DNA of 64,000 nt from an uncultured Eubacteriales bacterium (lineage in GTDB: Bacteria > Bacillota > Clostridia > Oscillospirales > Acutalibacteraceae): contig CASFBL010000007.1 of assembly GCA_949292775.1 (NCBI GenBank), forward strand, positions 1-64,000, read 5' to 3'. The position numbers and the translations under genes are program-made. Below, piece by piece: positions 24,770 to 33,991 of the stretch (the stretch's first letter is position 1; each line of letters starts with the position of its first letter). Under the pieces are notes generated by a model. It had not been told where the DNA came from, ran no database searches, and was given only the letters and a program-made list of their open reading frames with translations.

Positions 24770-26683
24770 TTAATCTTTTGCCTTGGTCTCGATCTCGTGC
24801 AGCATGCGTGCGCAAAGCTCGTCTACGGCCATCGTGCCGATGTCGCCTTGGGTGCGGTAACGAACCGAAACACTGTCGTTTTCCGCTTCCTTGTCGCCGA
24901 GCACCAGCATGTACGGGATTTTCTGTAACTGTGCTTCGCGAATCTTGTAGCCAATCTTTTCGGAACGGTCATCCACAGAAACGCGGATACCCTTTTCACG
25001 AAGACGGTCACGAATTGCATATGCTTTTTCGTGGTGACGGTCCGCAATCGGCAGAATAACCGCCTGTTCAGGCGCGAGCCACAGCGGGAACGCACCGGCA
25101 AAATGCTCAATCAAAATGCCGATAAAGCGTTCAATCGAGCCGAATACCACGCGGTGAATCATAATGGGGCGGTGTTTCTCGCCGTCTGCACCGACATATT
25201 CTGCTTCAAAGCGCTGCGGCAGCTGGAAGTCGAGCTGAATGGTGCCGCACTGCCAGGTGCGACCGAGCGAATCTTCCAGATGGAAGTCGATTTTCGGGCC
25301 GTAGAACGCACCGTCGCCCTCGTTGATGACATAGGGGAGCTGCAATTCATCAAGCGCAGTCTTAAGCCCTTCGGTCGCCATCTCCCAGTCCTCATCGCTG
25401 CCCATGGAATCCTCCGGACGGGTGGACAGTTCCACATGATATTTAAAGCCGAACAGCTTGTAAACCTCGTCAATCAGGCGCACAACGCCCTTGATTTCAT
25501 CGGTGATCTGTTCCGGGGTCATGAAGATGTGCGCGTCGTCCTGGGTAAAGCAACGCACGCGCATCAGCCCGTGCAGCGCGCCGGATTTTTCGTGACGGTG
25601 CACAAGACCCAGTTCGCCCATGCGAATCGGCAGGTCGCGGTAAGAGTGAATATCTGATTTATAAACCAGCATACCGCCCGGGCAGTTCATCGGCTTAATC
25701 GCAAAGTCGGTGTCGTCAATGACGGTGGTGTACATATTTTCTTTGTAGTGATCCCAGTGACCGGAAGTTTCCCAAAGCTGGCGGTTGAGCATCATCGGGG
25801 TGGAAATTTCGACATAGCCCTCGCGCGTGTGAATCTGACGCCAATAGTCAATCAGCGTGTTTTTGAGAATCATGCCCTTGGGTAAGAAGAACGGGAAGCC
25901 CGGGCCCTCGTCCATCAGCGCAAACAGCTTTAAGTCGCGCCCTAATTTTCTGTGATCGCGCTTTTTAGCTTCTTCAATCATCGCAAGATATTCATCAAGC
26001 GCGCTTTGCTTCGGGAACGCAGTTGCGTAAATGCGCTGCAGCATCTTGTTCTTTTCATCGCCGCGCCAGTAAGCGCCGGTGCAGGAGGTCAGCTTAAACG
26101 CCTTGACCGCGCCGGTTTTCATCAAGTGCGGGCCCGCGCAAAGCTCGGTGAATTCGCCTTGTTTATAGAACGAAATCGGCTCGCCTTTTTCGGCGTGCTC
26201 TTCGATAAGCTCGACTTTGTAAGTCTCGTTCTTATCTTTCATCAGTGCGATGGCTTCTTGGGGCGAAAGTTCGAATTTTTCAAGCGCCAAATCTTCTTTG
26301 ACGATTTTTTTCATTTCTGCTTCGATTTTTTCGAGCACTTCGGGCGTAAACACCGTTTCCGAGTCGAAATCGTAATAGAAGCCGTTGTCCACTGCCGGAC
26401 CGATTGCAAGCTTCGTTTCGGGGTAGAGGCGTTTTACAGCCTGCGCGAGAATATGGGAAGCGGTGTGGCGGAAGGTCTTTTTGCCGTCCTCGTCGTCAAA
26501 GGTGAGGATTTCCAGCTCGCAGTTTTCGGAAATCACGGTGCGCAAATCGCACACTTCGCCGTTAATTTTGGCAACGCAGGCGGCTTTGTAAAGCCCCATG
26601 CCGATGTCTTTTGCCACATCTGCGGCAGAAACCGGGTTTTCATATTCTTTGACGGTTCCGCCTTTTAAAGTAATTTGAATCAT
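24770..26683 (-). CDS. thrS: Threonine--tRNA ligase
   Basis: This encodes 637 residues, full length. Order: TGS domain (about 1-60), the editing/second additional domain with HTASHILAQAV and the late Cys-x-G-P-H (LCAGPHLM), then the class II catalytic core with CPGGMLVY, RMGELGLVHRHE and GSIERFIGILIEH, and the anticodon-binding domain at the end. It charges tRNA-Thr. ATG 26683 has ggagg 8 bases upstream. Expression should be raised when uncharged tRNA-Thr binds the T-box leader. Confidence 0.97.
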   Translation of the reverse strand: MIQITLKGGTVKEYENPVSAADVAKDIGMGLYKAACVAKINGEVCDLRTVISENCELEILTFDDEDGKKTFRHTASHILAQAVKRLYPETKLAIGPAVDNGFYYDFDSETVFTPEVLEKIEAEMKKIVKEDLALEKFELSPQEAIALMKDKNETYKVELIEEHAEKGEPISFYKQGEFTELCAGPHLMKTGAVKAFKLTSCTGAYWRGDEKNKMLQRIYATAFPKQSALDEYLAMIEEAKKRDHRKLGRDLKLFALMDEGPGFPFFLPKGMILKNTLIDYWRQIHTREGYVEISTPMMLNRQLWETSGHWDHYKENMYTTVIDDTDFAIKPMNCPGGMLVYKSDIHSYRDLPIRMGELGLVHRHEKSGALHGLMRVRCFTQDDAHIFMTPEQITDEIKGVVRLIDEVYKLFGFKYHVELSTRPEDSMGSDEDWEMATEGLKTALDELQLPYVINEGDGAFYGPKIDFHLEDSLGRTWQCGTIQLDFQLPQRFEAEYVGADGEKHRPIMIHRVVFGSIERFIGILIEHFAGAFPLWLAPEQAVILPIADRHHEKAYAIRDRLREKGIRVSVDDRSEKIGYKIREAQLQKIPYMLVLGDKEAENDSVSVRYRTQGDIGTMAVDELCARMLHEIETKAKD

Positions 26684-26998
26684 TTTAGATACCTCCGTAT
26701 CGTTTCATTTCAAAGTTACCTGCAAAACAAAAAGCAAAAAAGCACTTCACCCCTCAAAAAAAGGGATGAAATGCTTGCATTCCACGGTTCCACCCAAATT
26801 GGCGCAAACAGCGCCCGGCTCTTTTTGCCTTAACGCGGCTTTACGGCGCGCCTTATGCTTGGCTTTCGGCGCACACTCGGGAGGGGTATCGGGTTTTCGG
26901 CTTTGCCTGCGCTTACAGCCGGCGGCGCGGACTCTCTTGAAAAGCTTTGTGAAAACCGTCATTCTCCGTCATCGTTTTGCTTTCTATTCTGCTTTGAA
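26684..26998 (-). promoter_or_regulatory. T-box riboswitch of thrS
   Basis: The minus-strand leader of about 315 bases has the T-box sequence GGGTGGAACCGTGG (26795-26782), an AGAGAG...GGCTGTAAG Stem I pattern nearer the promoter, and a terminator (gcatttcatccc / ggggtgaagtgc then six T, 26774-26736) that overlaps the antiterminator. An ACC triplet at 26887-26885, next to bases that can close Stem I (ctcc with ggag), is the likely threonine specifier codon; this last point is inference. Confidence 0.9.
26736..26774 (-). terminator. Regulated terminator of the thrS leader
   Basis: Twelve-base stem with two mismatches, then a T run. It competes with the T-box antiterminator directly upstream. 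Confidence 0.85.
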
Positions 26999-27003
26999 AA
27001 TTA

Positions 27004-27033
27004 TTGTACCCCCAAACCGACAAAAAAGTCAAG
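27004..27033 (-). promoter_or_regulatory. Promoter of the thrS leader
   Basis: On the minus strand TTGACT (27033-27028), 18 bases, TACAAT (27009-27004). It abuts the stop of the upstream HAAS-domain gene. Confidence 0.65.
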
Positions 27034-27038
27034 CTTTT

Positions 27039-27962
27039 TTACGAAGAAGCGGAGGAGCCGTATACCGAGGCGTGTTCTAACTGTATCTCGTTTTTCTCTT
27101 TGTCATAATATCGCTGGTTCCAGGCAATCCGCCCGCTCGGAACATCCACCTGCACCATACACGGCGCTTCGGGCACCGGAATGAATCCACTGTCTGTGGA
27201 TTTTTCTTCTGAGAGCATGTCACCCAGCTTCCCTTGAAAGAAAGACACCCGCAAATAGGCCACATCGGTTTTTTTGAGGAAAATATAGACTTCGTTTTCC
27301 GGAAGCGTGGAGGTTTCCCTGTCGATTCGCCACGGGGCAAACCCGCCCGTGAAATGGCCGCTGAACTCCATAGAAAACAGGTTTATACCGATTGGTCCTT
27401 CTCCGTTTTGCATACTCGCGTGGTAGTTTGAAAACCGGTCGGGAACGGCTTTCCCGAAAAAGCGAATGGAGGAAAAGGAAAAGACATACTGAAAATTCTC
27501 GCTGTCATTTTCCTTTGTGTAAAATCGATAGCGTCTGCCGTCATAAGTTGTCTCCCCGATAAAGGTAATCGGCGCACCGTCTGCATAGAGAGCGGCAAGT
27601 TCTTGCTCGGCTTCTTCGAGTGAGGCAGCGGTCAAATATGTTTCAAATTCCTGAAAAACAGGCGGCAGAAAATATAAAGCACAAAAGGACAAAACCGCAA
27701 GCGTCAAAAGAATGCCGAGCCGTGTTAAGCGGATTTCGGCAATATGCGCGCGAATAAAAGCCTTGCGCAAAACGATTGGGTTGCCCATTTCTGAAAGCAC
27801 CTGTTTTTCGGCTATTTTTTCGTCTGTGCCTGCCTCAATTTTCTCTGCGAGCATATCTTCCATGTGATCGCCGAGCTCTTTGCGAATGCGTTTTCGAAGT
27901 CTCTTGCCGGGGATAAACTCCGCCGCCATTTGTAAAAACTGTTGGAAGTTCTCACATACCAT
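27039..27962 (-). CDS. HAAS-domain membrane protein (paralogue 1)
   Basis: This encodes 307 residues. The N-terminal 75 residues are the helical HAAS/permease-prefix type domain that accompanies PadR regulators (IPGKRLRKRIRKELGDHMED, then an Ala/Glu-rich helix pair ending GNPIVLRKAF). One membrane segment follows (about 82-100, LGILLTLAVLSFCALYFLPP), then a beta-rich extracytoplasmic domain of about 200 residues I do not recognise. It is a tandem paralogue of the next gene. ATG 27962 is chosen because ggagg is 8 bases away; the GTG at 27971 overlaps that site. Confidence 0.75.
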   Translation of the reverse strand: MVCENFQQFLQMAAEFIPGKRLRKRIRKELGDHMEDMLAEKIEAGTDEKIAEKQVLSEMGNPIVLRKAFIRAHIAEIRLTRLGILLTLAVLSFCALYFLPPVFQEFETYLTAASLEEAEQELAALYADGAPITFIGETTYDGRRYRFYTKENDSENFQYVFSFSSIRFFGKAVPDRFSNYHASMQNGEGPIGINLFSMEFSGHFTGGFAPWRIDRETSTLPENEVYIFLKKTDVAYLRVSFFQGKLGDMLSEEKSTDSGFIPVPEAPCMVQVDVPSGRIAWNQRYYDKEKNEIQLEHASVYGSSASS

Positions 27963-27993
27963 ATAATCCACCTCCCCGAGAAGTGCGCAAGCT

Positions 27994-28908
27994 TTAATTT
28001 GCGGCCGCAGAGCTGCCGGATGCAGCAGCCGGTTCTACGGCGTTGCCGTTGGCATCAAAATATTCCGTGCTGAACACATACATGCCTTCCGGCGCGTCTG
28101 CACGAATCATACAGGGCGTCTCGCCGACGGGAATATCCGCGCCTGCAAGCAAATCACTTTCATTTTCCGCGCTGTCCGTGCCGTTCGGCAAATAGAGCGG
28201 GCGCACATAGGCAACATTGGTCGGATACACGAAAATATAGAGCTGACTTCGCGGCAGGTCCATTTCCTCCGGCGTTTTTCGCCAGGGCGCGATGCCGCTG
28301 GAATAGCCGACATTATGTTCTTGCAGGAACAAATTAAAAACAATGGGGCTGGCACTGCTTTGGCGGCGCTCCGAAAAGGCAGAAAACCGGTCGGGGATAT
28401 TTTTGCCGAAAAAGCGAATGGAAGAAAAGTAAACCATACGCCGATAATACGGCGAGGGCTTTTCGGGAAGGTAAAACCGGTAAATCCGGCCGGCGTAATC
28501 GACTTCTCCCAAAAAGGTAAAGGATTCGCCGGTTTGCTCTGCCAGATACTGTTCCGCTTCTTCGGCGGACATCGAGCTGTGATAGGTGCGCAGCTCGTCA
28601 TAGACCGGCGGAACAAGAAACAAGGCGCAAAAGAATAAAACCGCAAGCGTCAAAAGAATCCCGAGTCTTGCTACGCGGATATCGGCAATGTGCGCGCGGA
28701 TAAAGGCCTTGCGCAAAACCTCGGGATCGCCCATTTCTAAGAGCACCTGTTTTTTGGCTTCTTTCTCGCTCGTGCCCGCCTTGGTTTTCTCCGTGAGCAT
28801 GTCTTCCATATGGTCACCGAGTTCTTTGCGAATGCGCTTCCGAAGACGCTTGCCGGGAATTCCGTCAGCAACCGCTTCCAAAAATTGTTCAAAGCTCACG
28901 CATACCAT
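27994..28908 (-). CDS. HAAS-domain membrane protein (paralogue 2)
   Basis: This encodes 304 residues, with the same plan as its neighbour: HAAS domain (IPGKRLRKRIRKELGDHMED identical over 20 residues), one membrane segment (LGILLTLAVLFFCALFLVPP), and an outside domain with shared landmarks (the FSSIRFFGK stretch, PDRFS, APWR, and a late P..VPE/PVGE-APCM region). The N-terminal part is far more conserved than the outer domain, as expected if the outer domain has changed its ligand. It lies 25 bases after padR. Confidence 0.75.
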   Translation of the reverse strand: MVCVSFEQFLEAVADGIPGKRLRKRIRKELGDHMEDMLTEKTKAGTSEKEAKKQVLLEMGDPEVLRKAFIRAHIADIRVARLGILLTLAVLFFCALFLVPPVYDELRTYHSSMSAEEAEQYLAEQTGESFTFLGEVDYAGRIYRFYLPEKPSPYYRRMVYFSSIRFFGKNIPDRFSAFSERRQSSASPIVFNLFLQEHNVGYSSGIAPWRKTPEEMDLPRSQLYIFVYPTNVAYVRPLYLPNGTDSAENESDLLAGADIPVGETPCMIRADAPEGMYVFSTEYFDANGNAVEPAAASGSSAAAN

Positions 28909-28933
28909 ACCTGCACCCCCCTTTGTTTTGGAG

Positions 28934-29260
28934 TTAAGCGAATTCCAAAATCCGCCGTGCAGCAGTGGTGAAGTCGAGAAACTCTTCTGTGCGTGCCGCA
29001 AGCTCCTTGCGGCCTTTTTCGGTCAGGCGGTAATAGCGCCGCTTGCGCGCACCGGACGCCTCTCCCTCATAAGAGGCCACGAGCTTTTGCGCTTCCAGCG
29101 TGTGCAGAACCGGATACAAAGACCCCTCCTGCAATGCGAAGCGGTCCTCGCTGCGGGCTTTCATTTCTTTAATGATTTGATAGCCATACATGTCTTCACG
29201 CGCGAGCAGCGCCATCACCAAAAGACCTGTGCTGCCGTGCAAAAGGTCGTTTTTTGCCAT
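28934..29260 (-). CDS. PadR-family transcriptional regulator
   Basis: This encodes 108 residues, the short winged-helix PadR type: LLVMALLAREDMYGYQIIKEM, LQEGSLYPVLHTLE and RRYYRLTEKGRKEL. It heads an operon with two HAAS-domain proteins, the usual arrangement in which PadR represses its own operon. ATG 29260 has ggagg 8 bases upstream. Confidence 0.9.
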   Translation of the reverse strand: MAKNDLLHGSTGLLVMALLAREDMYGYQIIKEMKARSEDRFALQEGSLYPVLHTLEAQKLVASYEGEASGARKRRYYRLTEKGRKELAARTEEFLDFTTAARRILEFA

Positions 29261-29269
29261 GTTGTTCGC

Positions 29270-29318
29270 CTCCAATACCTATGTTATCTATGCATATGTT
29301 ACCATAGTATCATAAATT
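29270..29318. promoter_or_regulatory. Putative PadR operator region
   Basis: Within 50 bases upstream of padR the string atgtta/taacat occurs twice (29282-29287 and 29297-29302) with tatgcata between, a pattern like the ATGT/ACAT dyads bound by PadR proteins. It overlaps where the promoter should be. Confidence 0.4.
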
Positions 29319-29355
29319 TTGCAAGTGTTTTCGAAAATTTATTACATTTATGGTT

Positions 29356-30165
29356 TTATTTGGCATACATTGCGGTTAAAATCGTCTCTGCGAGTTTATC
29401 CGGCAAAAGGCGTTTTAAAAACAAAAGTGTCTTGTATTGAAAGCCCACGGCAACGCGCACCGGCGGATTTTTCCGCGCGGCGAGCTTCAGGGCGACCTTC
29501 GAAACGCTTTCGGGCGGCTTGCCGTTTTGTTCGTCGTGCTCCATGCGTGCGACCGAACGGCGGCAAACCTCGTAATACGGCGATCGTTCATCCAACGCCT
29601 TGCTGCGTGCGCCGGTAAAGCCGGTGCGCGTGTCTCCCGGCTCGATGAGCGAAGCGCGGATGCCAAACGGCGCGCACTCCATGCGCAGCGCTTCGCAGTA
29701 AGCTTCAAGCGCAAATTTGCTTGAGGAATAGTGTGATTGGAACGGAATCCCAATGCGCCCGGCGACCGAGCTAATCAGCAGAACAAGTCCGCCCTTTTGC
29801 GCCCGCATTTTGGGCAGCACCTGCGCGTTCACGCGAAGCACCCCGAAATAGTTGGTCTCCATTTGGGCGCGTGCAAGGTCTATCGGCGTGTCCTCGGCAG
29901 CACCGGCAATGCCGAATCCCGCGCAGTGCACCACTATGTCGATTCGCGGCATGGTTTCCACCACTCGGCGGATGCTTTCACCGTCGTTTACATCCATTTT
30001 CATGGTGTCTATACTCCCTGCGCCGACTTTGCGCGTTTCTTCCTGACAGCTTCTTGAAACGCCGACGACATGGCAGCCCGAAGCGGCAAACGCTTCGGCG
30101 CAGGCAAGCCCTAACCCACTGCCGGCACCTGTTACCAGTACTTCTTTTCCGTATTGGTTTTTCAA
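29356..30165 (-). CDS. Short-chain dehydrogenase/reductase
   Basis: This encodes 269 residues. It has the cofactor motif TGAGSGLGLA, the HCAGFG variant of NNAG, and the catalytic Ser (ISSVAG) with Y-x3-K (YSSSKF). It is a classical SDR oxidoreductase; the substrate is unknown. I place the start at TTG 30165, because gggag lies 8 bases before it and the protein then begins MKNQYGKEVLVTG as SDRs do. An ATG at 30180 adds five residues but has no ribosome site. It stands alone on the minus strand. Confidence 0.85.
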   Translation of the reverse strand: MKNQYGKEVLVTGAGSGLGLACAEAFAASGCHVVGVSRSCQEETRKVGAGSIDTMKMDVNDGESIRRVVETMPRIDIVVHCAGFGIAGAAEDTPIDLARAQMETNYFGVLRVNAQVLPKMRAQKGGLVLLISSVAGRIGIPFQSHYSSSKFALEAYCEALRMECAPFGIRASLIEPGDTRTGFTGARSKALDERSPYYEVCRRSVARMEHDEQNGKPPESVSKVALKLAARKNPPVRVAVGFQYKTLLFLKRLLPDKLAETILTAMYAK

Positions 30166-30344
30166 AACAAACACTCCCATCTAAAAAAAGTGAAATGCTA
30201 AAAGGTTCAATGTAAATTTAAGATATAAAATAGTATAGCATGTTCTCAAAGCCGTGCAAGACGGCTTTTTTGAAACGGGCGTAAAGTTTTTTGAGAAAAA
30301 CTGCCGTTTTAACAAATTGTTTACAAATAATTATAAATAAATTA

Positions 30345-30373
30345 TTGACAAATCGGCAACCTAATTGTATAGT
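30345..30373 (+). promoter_or_regulatory. Promoter of the hrcA-dnaK operon
   Basis: TTGACA (30345-30350), 17 bases, TATAGT (30368-30373), immediately before the CIRCE operator. Confidence 0.85.
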
Positions 30374-30384
30374 ATAAATTGTAA

Positions 30385-30411
30385 TTAGCACTCGAACATA
30401 AAGAGTGCTAA
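30385..30411. promoter_or_regulatory. CIRCE operator (HrcA binding site)
   Basis: TTAGCACTC-N9-GAGTGCTAA is a perfect CIRCE inverted repeat. A second half (agtgctaa) follows at 30413-30420. It places the operon under HrcA repression, relieved by heat. Confidence 0.97.
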
Positions 30412-30442
30412 CAGTGCTAAAAGAAAGGTGGCGGATGTAAAA

Positions 30443-31483
30443 ATGGAAATGACCGAGCGCAAAAAGAAACTGCTTGCGGCCATTGTGGAACGCTATATCG
30501 CCACCGGCGAGCCGGTTGGCTCAAAAGCGCTGGTCGACGCTTTAGACACCCCGGTGTCCTCCGCCACGATTCGTAACGAAATGGCGGACTTGGTTGCGAT
30601 GGGCTACCTCGAACAGCCGCACACCTCCGCGGGGCGCGTGCCGTCGAGCGAAGGCTACCGATATTATGTCGACAACCTCATGGGGCAGTTTGAACTGCCG
30701 CAAAACGAAAAACGCCTGATTGACCAAAAGTTGCAAACTGCGGCGGGTGACGCACAAAAGGTGCTGGAAACCGCGGGCAATGTGCTTGCACAAATGACCG
30801 GCTGCGCGGCGGTGTCCACTACGCCCGCTGACGAAACCGCTGTTGTGCGCCGCGTGGAGCTTGTGCCGATCGGCACACGGACGGCCATGATTGTGATGCT
30901 GACTTCATCCGGCATTTTAAAAAGCCGCGTTTGCAAAACCATCAGCGAAATCACCATGGATATGGCGGAAAGCTTTTACAATATTGTCAATACCAATTTC
31001 ATTGGTAAACCGGCGGCCGCCATGCACATTGCAAAAATTCAGACTTTGGCAGTCTCCCTCGGGGAAAAATCCCTCGTGATGACGCCGCTTTTGGTTGCGC
31101 TTGCCGACCTTGCAGAAATGACCGAGCGCACCGAGATGCTCTTAGAAGGGCAGAACAACCTGCTGCACTATAAAGAGTTTGAGCAAAACGCTTATGAATT
31201 GATTGAGTTCCTGCGCCGCGCGGGTCCGTTAAGTCAGATTTTTTCGGGGCACACGCAAAATGAAAAAACCGGCGAGCCGAGCATTTTAATCGGTAAGGAA
31301 AACCTGTTCCGGGAACTGCAAAATTCCAGCATGATTTTCGGGAAATACGCTATCGCGGGGCACGAAAGCGGAACGCTGGGGCTTATCGGTCCCACCCGCA
31401 TCGACTACGCACGGCTGATTCCGAGCATCCGATATTTAACAGAAGTCGTCGGAAAGATTCTTTCCGATAATGTGGAGGAATAA
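30443..31483 (+). CDS. hrcA: Heat-inducible transcription repressor HrcA
   Basis: This encodes 346 residues. The N-terminal winged helix (RKKKLLAAIVERYIATGEPV, SSATIRNEMADL, HTSAGRVPSSEGYRYYVD) binds CIRCE; the rest is the GroE-responsive domain. The longer reading from GTG 30428 is rejected because that codon lies inside the ribosome site aaaggtgg; ATG 30443 is 11 bases from it and gives the usual MEMTERKKK start. Confidence 0.96.
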   Translation: MEMTERKKKLLAAIVERYIATGEPVGSKALVDALDTPVSSATIRNEMADLVAMGYLEQPHTSAGRVPSSEGYRYYVDNLMGQFELPQNEKRLIDQKLQTAAGDAQKVLETAGNVLAQMTGCAAVSTTPADETAVVRRVELVPIGTRTAMIVMLTSSGILKSRVCKTISEITMDMAESFYNIVNTNFIGKPAAAMHIAKIQTLAVSLGEKSLVMTPLLVALADLAEMTERTEMLLEGQNNLLHYKEFEQNAYELIEFLRRAGPLSQIFSGHTQNEKTGEPSILIGKENLFRELQNSSMIFGKYAIAGHESGTLGLIGPTRIDYARLIPSIRYLTEVVGKILSDNVEE

Positions 31484-31487
31484 AGGC

Positions 31488-32021
31488 ATGGCAAAACAAG
31501 AACCGAAAAAGAAGCCCGAAACAGTGACGCCCGAAGAAGAAACCGCTGAAAATGCGGCGACGGAAGTTACCGAAACCGAGCAGAAATTACAGGAACTGGA
31601 AAACAACCTGAAAGACGCCAACGACAAGTTCCTGCGCACGCTTGCCGAATATGACAACTACCGCAAGCGCTCCGTTCGTGAAAAAGAACAGGCTTATACC
31701 GACAGCAAAGCGTCTGTGCTTTCTGAATTTTTGCCGGTGCTTGACAACTTCGAGCGCGCAGCCGGAAACCGTGAAGCGGCGCCCGAGGATTATCAAAAAG
31801 GCATCGACATGATTTTCAGACAGTTCCAGGAGATTTTCACAAAACTCGGCGTTGAGAGCTTCGGCGAAAAAGGCGACACCTTTGACCCGAACCTGCACTC
31901 CGCCGTGATGCACACCGAAGAAGAGGGCGAGCCGGAAAACACGGTCGCCGAGGTCTTCTCCAAGGGCTATAAATTGGGCGACAAGATTTTGCGCCCGGCG
32001 GTCGTTAAGGTCGTCAACTAA
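31488..32021 (+). CDS. grpE: Nucleotide exchange factor GrpE
   Basis: This encodes 177 residues. An acidic, disordered start (1-35) leads to the long dimer helix (EQKLQELENNLKDANDKFLR) and the beta domain (FDPNLHSAVMH). It releases ADP from DnaK. ATG 31488 lies 4 bases after hrcA, which carries the ribosome site ggagg. Confidence 0.96.
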   Translation: MAKQEPKKKPETVTPEEETAENAATEVTETEQKLQELENNLKDANDKFLRTLAEYDNYRKRSVREKEQAYTDSKASVLSEFLPVLDNFERAAGNREAAPEDYQKGIDMIFRQFQEIFTKLGVESFGEKGDTFDPNLHSAVMHTEEEGEPENTVAEVFSKGYKLGDKILRPAVVKVVN

Positions 32022-32063
32022 CCAAAACAAAAACATACTGAAATCAGTTTGGAGGAATTTATT

Positions 32064-33920
32064 ATGGCAAAAGTAATCGGTATTGACTTAGGTACAACAA
32101 ACTCCTGCGTAGCGGTTATTGAAGGCGGCGAGCCCGTCGTTATCGCAAACGCGGAGGGCGCAAGAACCACTCCGTCTGTTGTTGCATTTTCCAAAGACGG
32201 CGAGCGCATGGTCGGTCAGGTCGCAAAGCGTCAGGCTATTACCAACCCCGACCGCACCGTTTCTTCTATCAAACGGCACATGGGTTCGGATTATAAAGTT
32301 ACCATCGGCGACAAAGCCTATACCCCGCAGGAAATTTCCGCAATGATTCTGCAAAAGCTGAAAAGTGACGCAGAAAGCTATCTCGGCGGCAAGGTGACCG
32401 AAGCGGTTATCACCGTTCCTGCTTACTTCACCGACGCACAGCGTCAGGCAACCAAAGACGCCGGCCGTATTGCGGGCTTGGATGTAAAGCGTATCATCAA
32501 CGAGCCGACAGCGGCAGCGCTTGCTTACGGTATTGATAAAGAAGACGACCAGAAAGTTATGGTTTACGACCTTGGCGGCGGCACATTCGATGTTTCTATC
32601 ATTGAAATGGGCGACGGCGTGCAGGAAGTTTTGGCAACTGCCGGTAACAACCGTCTGGGCGGCGACGACTTCGACCAGAGAATCATCGACTGGCTGGCTG
32701 ACGAATTCAAAAAAGAACAGGGCATTGACCTGCGCAACGACAGAATGGCAATGCAGAGACTGAAAGAAGCCGCTGAAAAAGCGAAAATTGAGCTTTCCGG
32801 CGTGACCACTTCCACCATCTCCCTGCCGTTCATCACAGCAGACGCAACCGGTCCGAAGCATTTGGAAACCACTTTGACCCGTGCAAAATTCAATGAAATG
32901 ACGGCCGACTTGGTCGAAGCGACCATGGGCCCGGTTCGTCAGGCACTGCAGGATTCCGGTCTTAAGACTTCTGAAATCAACAAGGTTTTGATGGTCGGCG
33001 GTTCTTCGAGAATCCCCGCGGTTCAGGAAGCGATTAAGAGCTTCACCGGTCTTGAGCCGTTCAAGGGCATCAACCCCGATGAATGCGTTGCAGTCGGCGC
33101 TGCCATTCAGGGCGGCGTGCTCGGCGGCGATGTGGAAGGCATCCTGCTTTTGGATGTTACGCCCCTGTCTTTGGGCATTGAGACCATGGGCGGCGTTTCC
33201 ACGAAGATTATCGAAAGAAACACCACAATCCCGACAAAGAAGAGCCAAATCTTCTCCACCGCGGCAGACAACCAGACTTCCGTTGAAGTCCATGTTCTGC
33301 AAGGTGAGCGTGAATTTGCGAAAGATAACAAGACCCTCGGTGTGTTCCACCTTGACGGCATCATGCCCGCACCCCGCGGTGTGCCGCAGATCGAAGTAAC
33401 CTTCGATATCGACGCAAACGGCATCGTGCATGTTTCCGCAAAAGACCTCGGCACACAGAAAGAGCAGTCCATTTCCATCACCTCCTCGACCAACATGTCG
33501 AAAGAAGATGTGGATAAAGCGGTTAAGGAAGCCGAGCAGTTCGCAGCGGAAGACAAGAAACGCAAGGAAAGCATCGACACCCGCAACGAAGCGGATCAGA
33601 TGGTTTACCAGCGCGAGAAGATTCTGAAAGACAACGGCGACAAGATTGCCGAAGCCGATAAGAACGACATTCAAAGCAAGATTGACGCTTTGAAAGAAGC
33701 GCTCAAAGGCGACAATATGGACGATATCAAGGCAAAGAAAGACGCTTTGACCGAAAAGTTCAACAAGGTCGCGGAAGAGATGTATAAAGCTGCCGCTGCA
33801 CAGGCCGGCGCACAGCAGGGCGGCGCACAGGCAGGCCCCCAGGGCGGTGCCCAAGGCGCGAAAGGTGACGACGGCTATTATGAAGCCGACTACACTGATG
33901 TGGAAGACGGCGACAAATAA
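32064..33920 (+). CDS. dnaK: Chaperone protein DnaK (Hsp70)
   Basis: This encodes 618 residues. ATPase domain motifs [24 protein letters not shown] and [11 protein letters not shown] are present, then the substrate domain and a Gly/Ala/Gln-rich tail ending in [13 protein letters not shown]. It folds proteins with DnaJ and GrpE. ATG 32064 has ggagg 8 bases upstream. Confidence 0.98.
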   Translation: MAKVIGIDLGTTNSCVAVIEGGEPVVIANAEGARTTPSVVAFSKDGERMVGQVAKRQAITNPDRTVSSIKRHMGSDYKVTIGDKAYTPQEISAMILQKLKSDAESYLGGKVTEAVITVPAYFTDAQRQATKDAGRIAGLDVKRIINEPTAAALAYGIDKEDDQKVMVYDLGGGTFDVSIIEMGDGVQEVLATAGNNRLGGDDFDQRIIDWLADEFKKEQGIDLRNDRMAMQRLKEAAEKAKIELSGVTTSTISLPFITADATGPKHLETTLTRAKFNEMTADLVEATMGPVRQALQDSGLKTSEINKVLMVGGSSRIPAVQEAIKSFTGLEPFKGINPDECVAVGAAIQGGVLGGDVEGILLLDVTPLSLGIETMGGVSTKIIERNTTIPTKKSQIFSTAADNQTSVEVHVLQGEREFAKDNKTLGVFHLDGIMPAPRGVPQIEVTFDIDANGIVHVSAKDLGTQKEQSISITSSTNMSKEDVDKAVKEAEQFAAEDKKRKESIDTRNEADQMVYQREKILKDNGDKIAEADKNDIQSKIDALKEALKGDNMDDIKAKKDALTEKFNKVAEEMYKAAAAQAGAQQGGAQAGPQGGAQGAKGDDGYYEADYTDVEDGDK

Positions 33921-33938
33921 ACCAAGGTTTCATTTTTC

Positions 33939-33966
33939 CGGCAGAGTCCCGTTTGGGGCTCTGCCG
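33939..33966 (+). promoter_or_regulatory. Hairpin between dnaK and dnaJ
   Basis: cggcagag-t-ccc and ggg-g-ctctgccg form a stable stem with a short loop. No T run follows, so it is more likely an RNA processing or stability element than a full terminator. Confidence 0.55.
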
Positions 33967-33991
33967 CAACCCGGTATAAGGGAGTACTTAT

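Noticed and set aside
32088-33854. 588-codon open frame on the minus strand
   Set aside because: It is wholly antisense to dnaK, has no ribosome site or recognisable motif, and long antisense frames are usual opposite highly biased genes.
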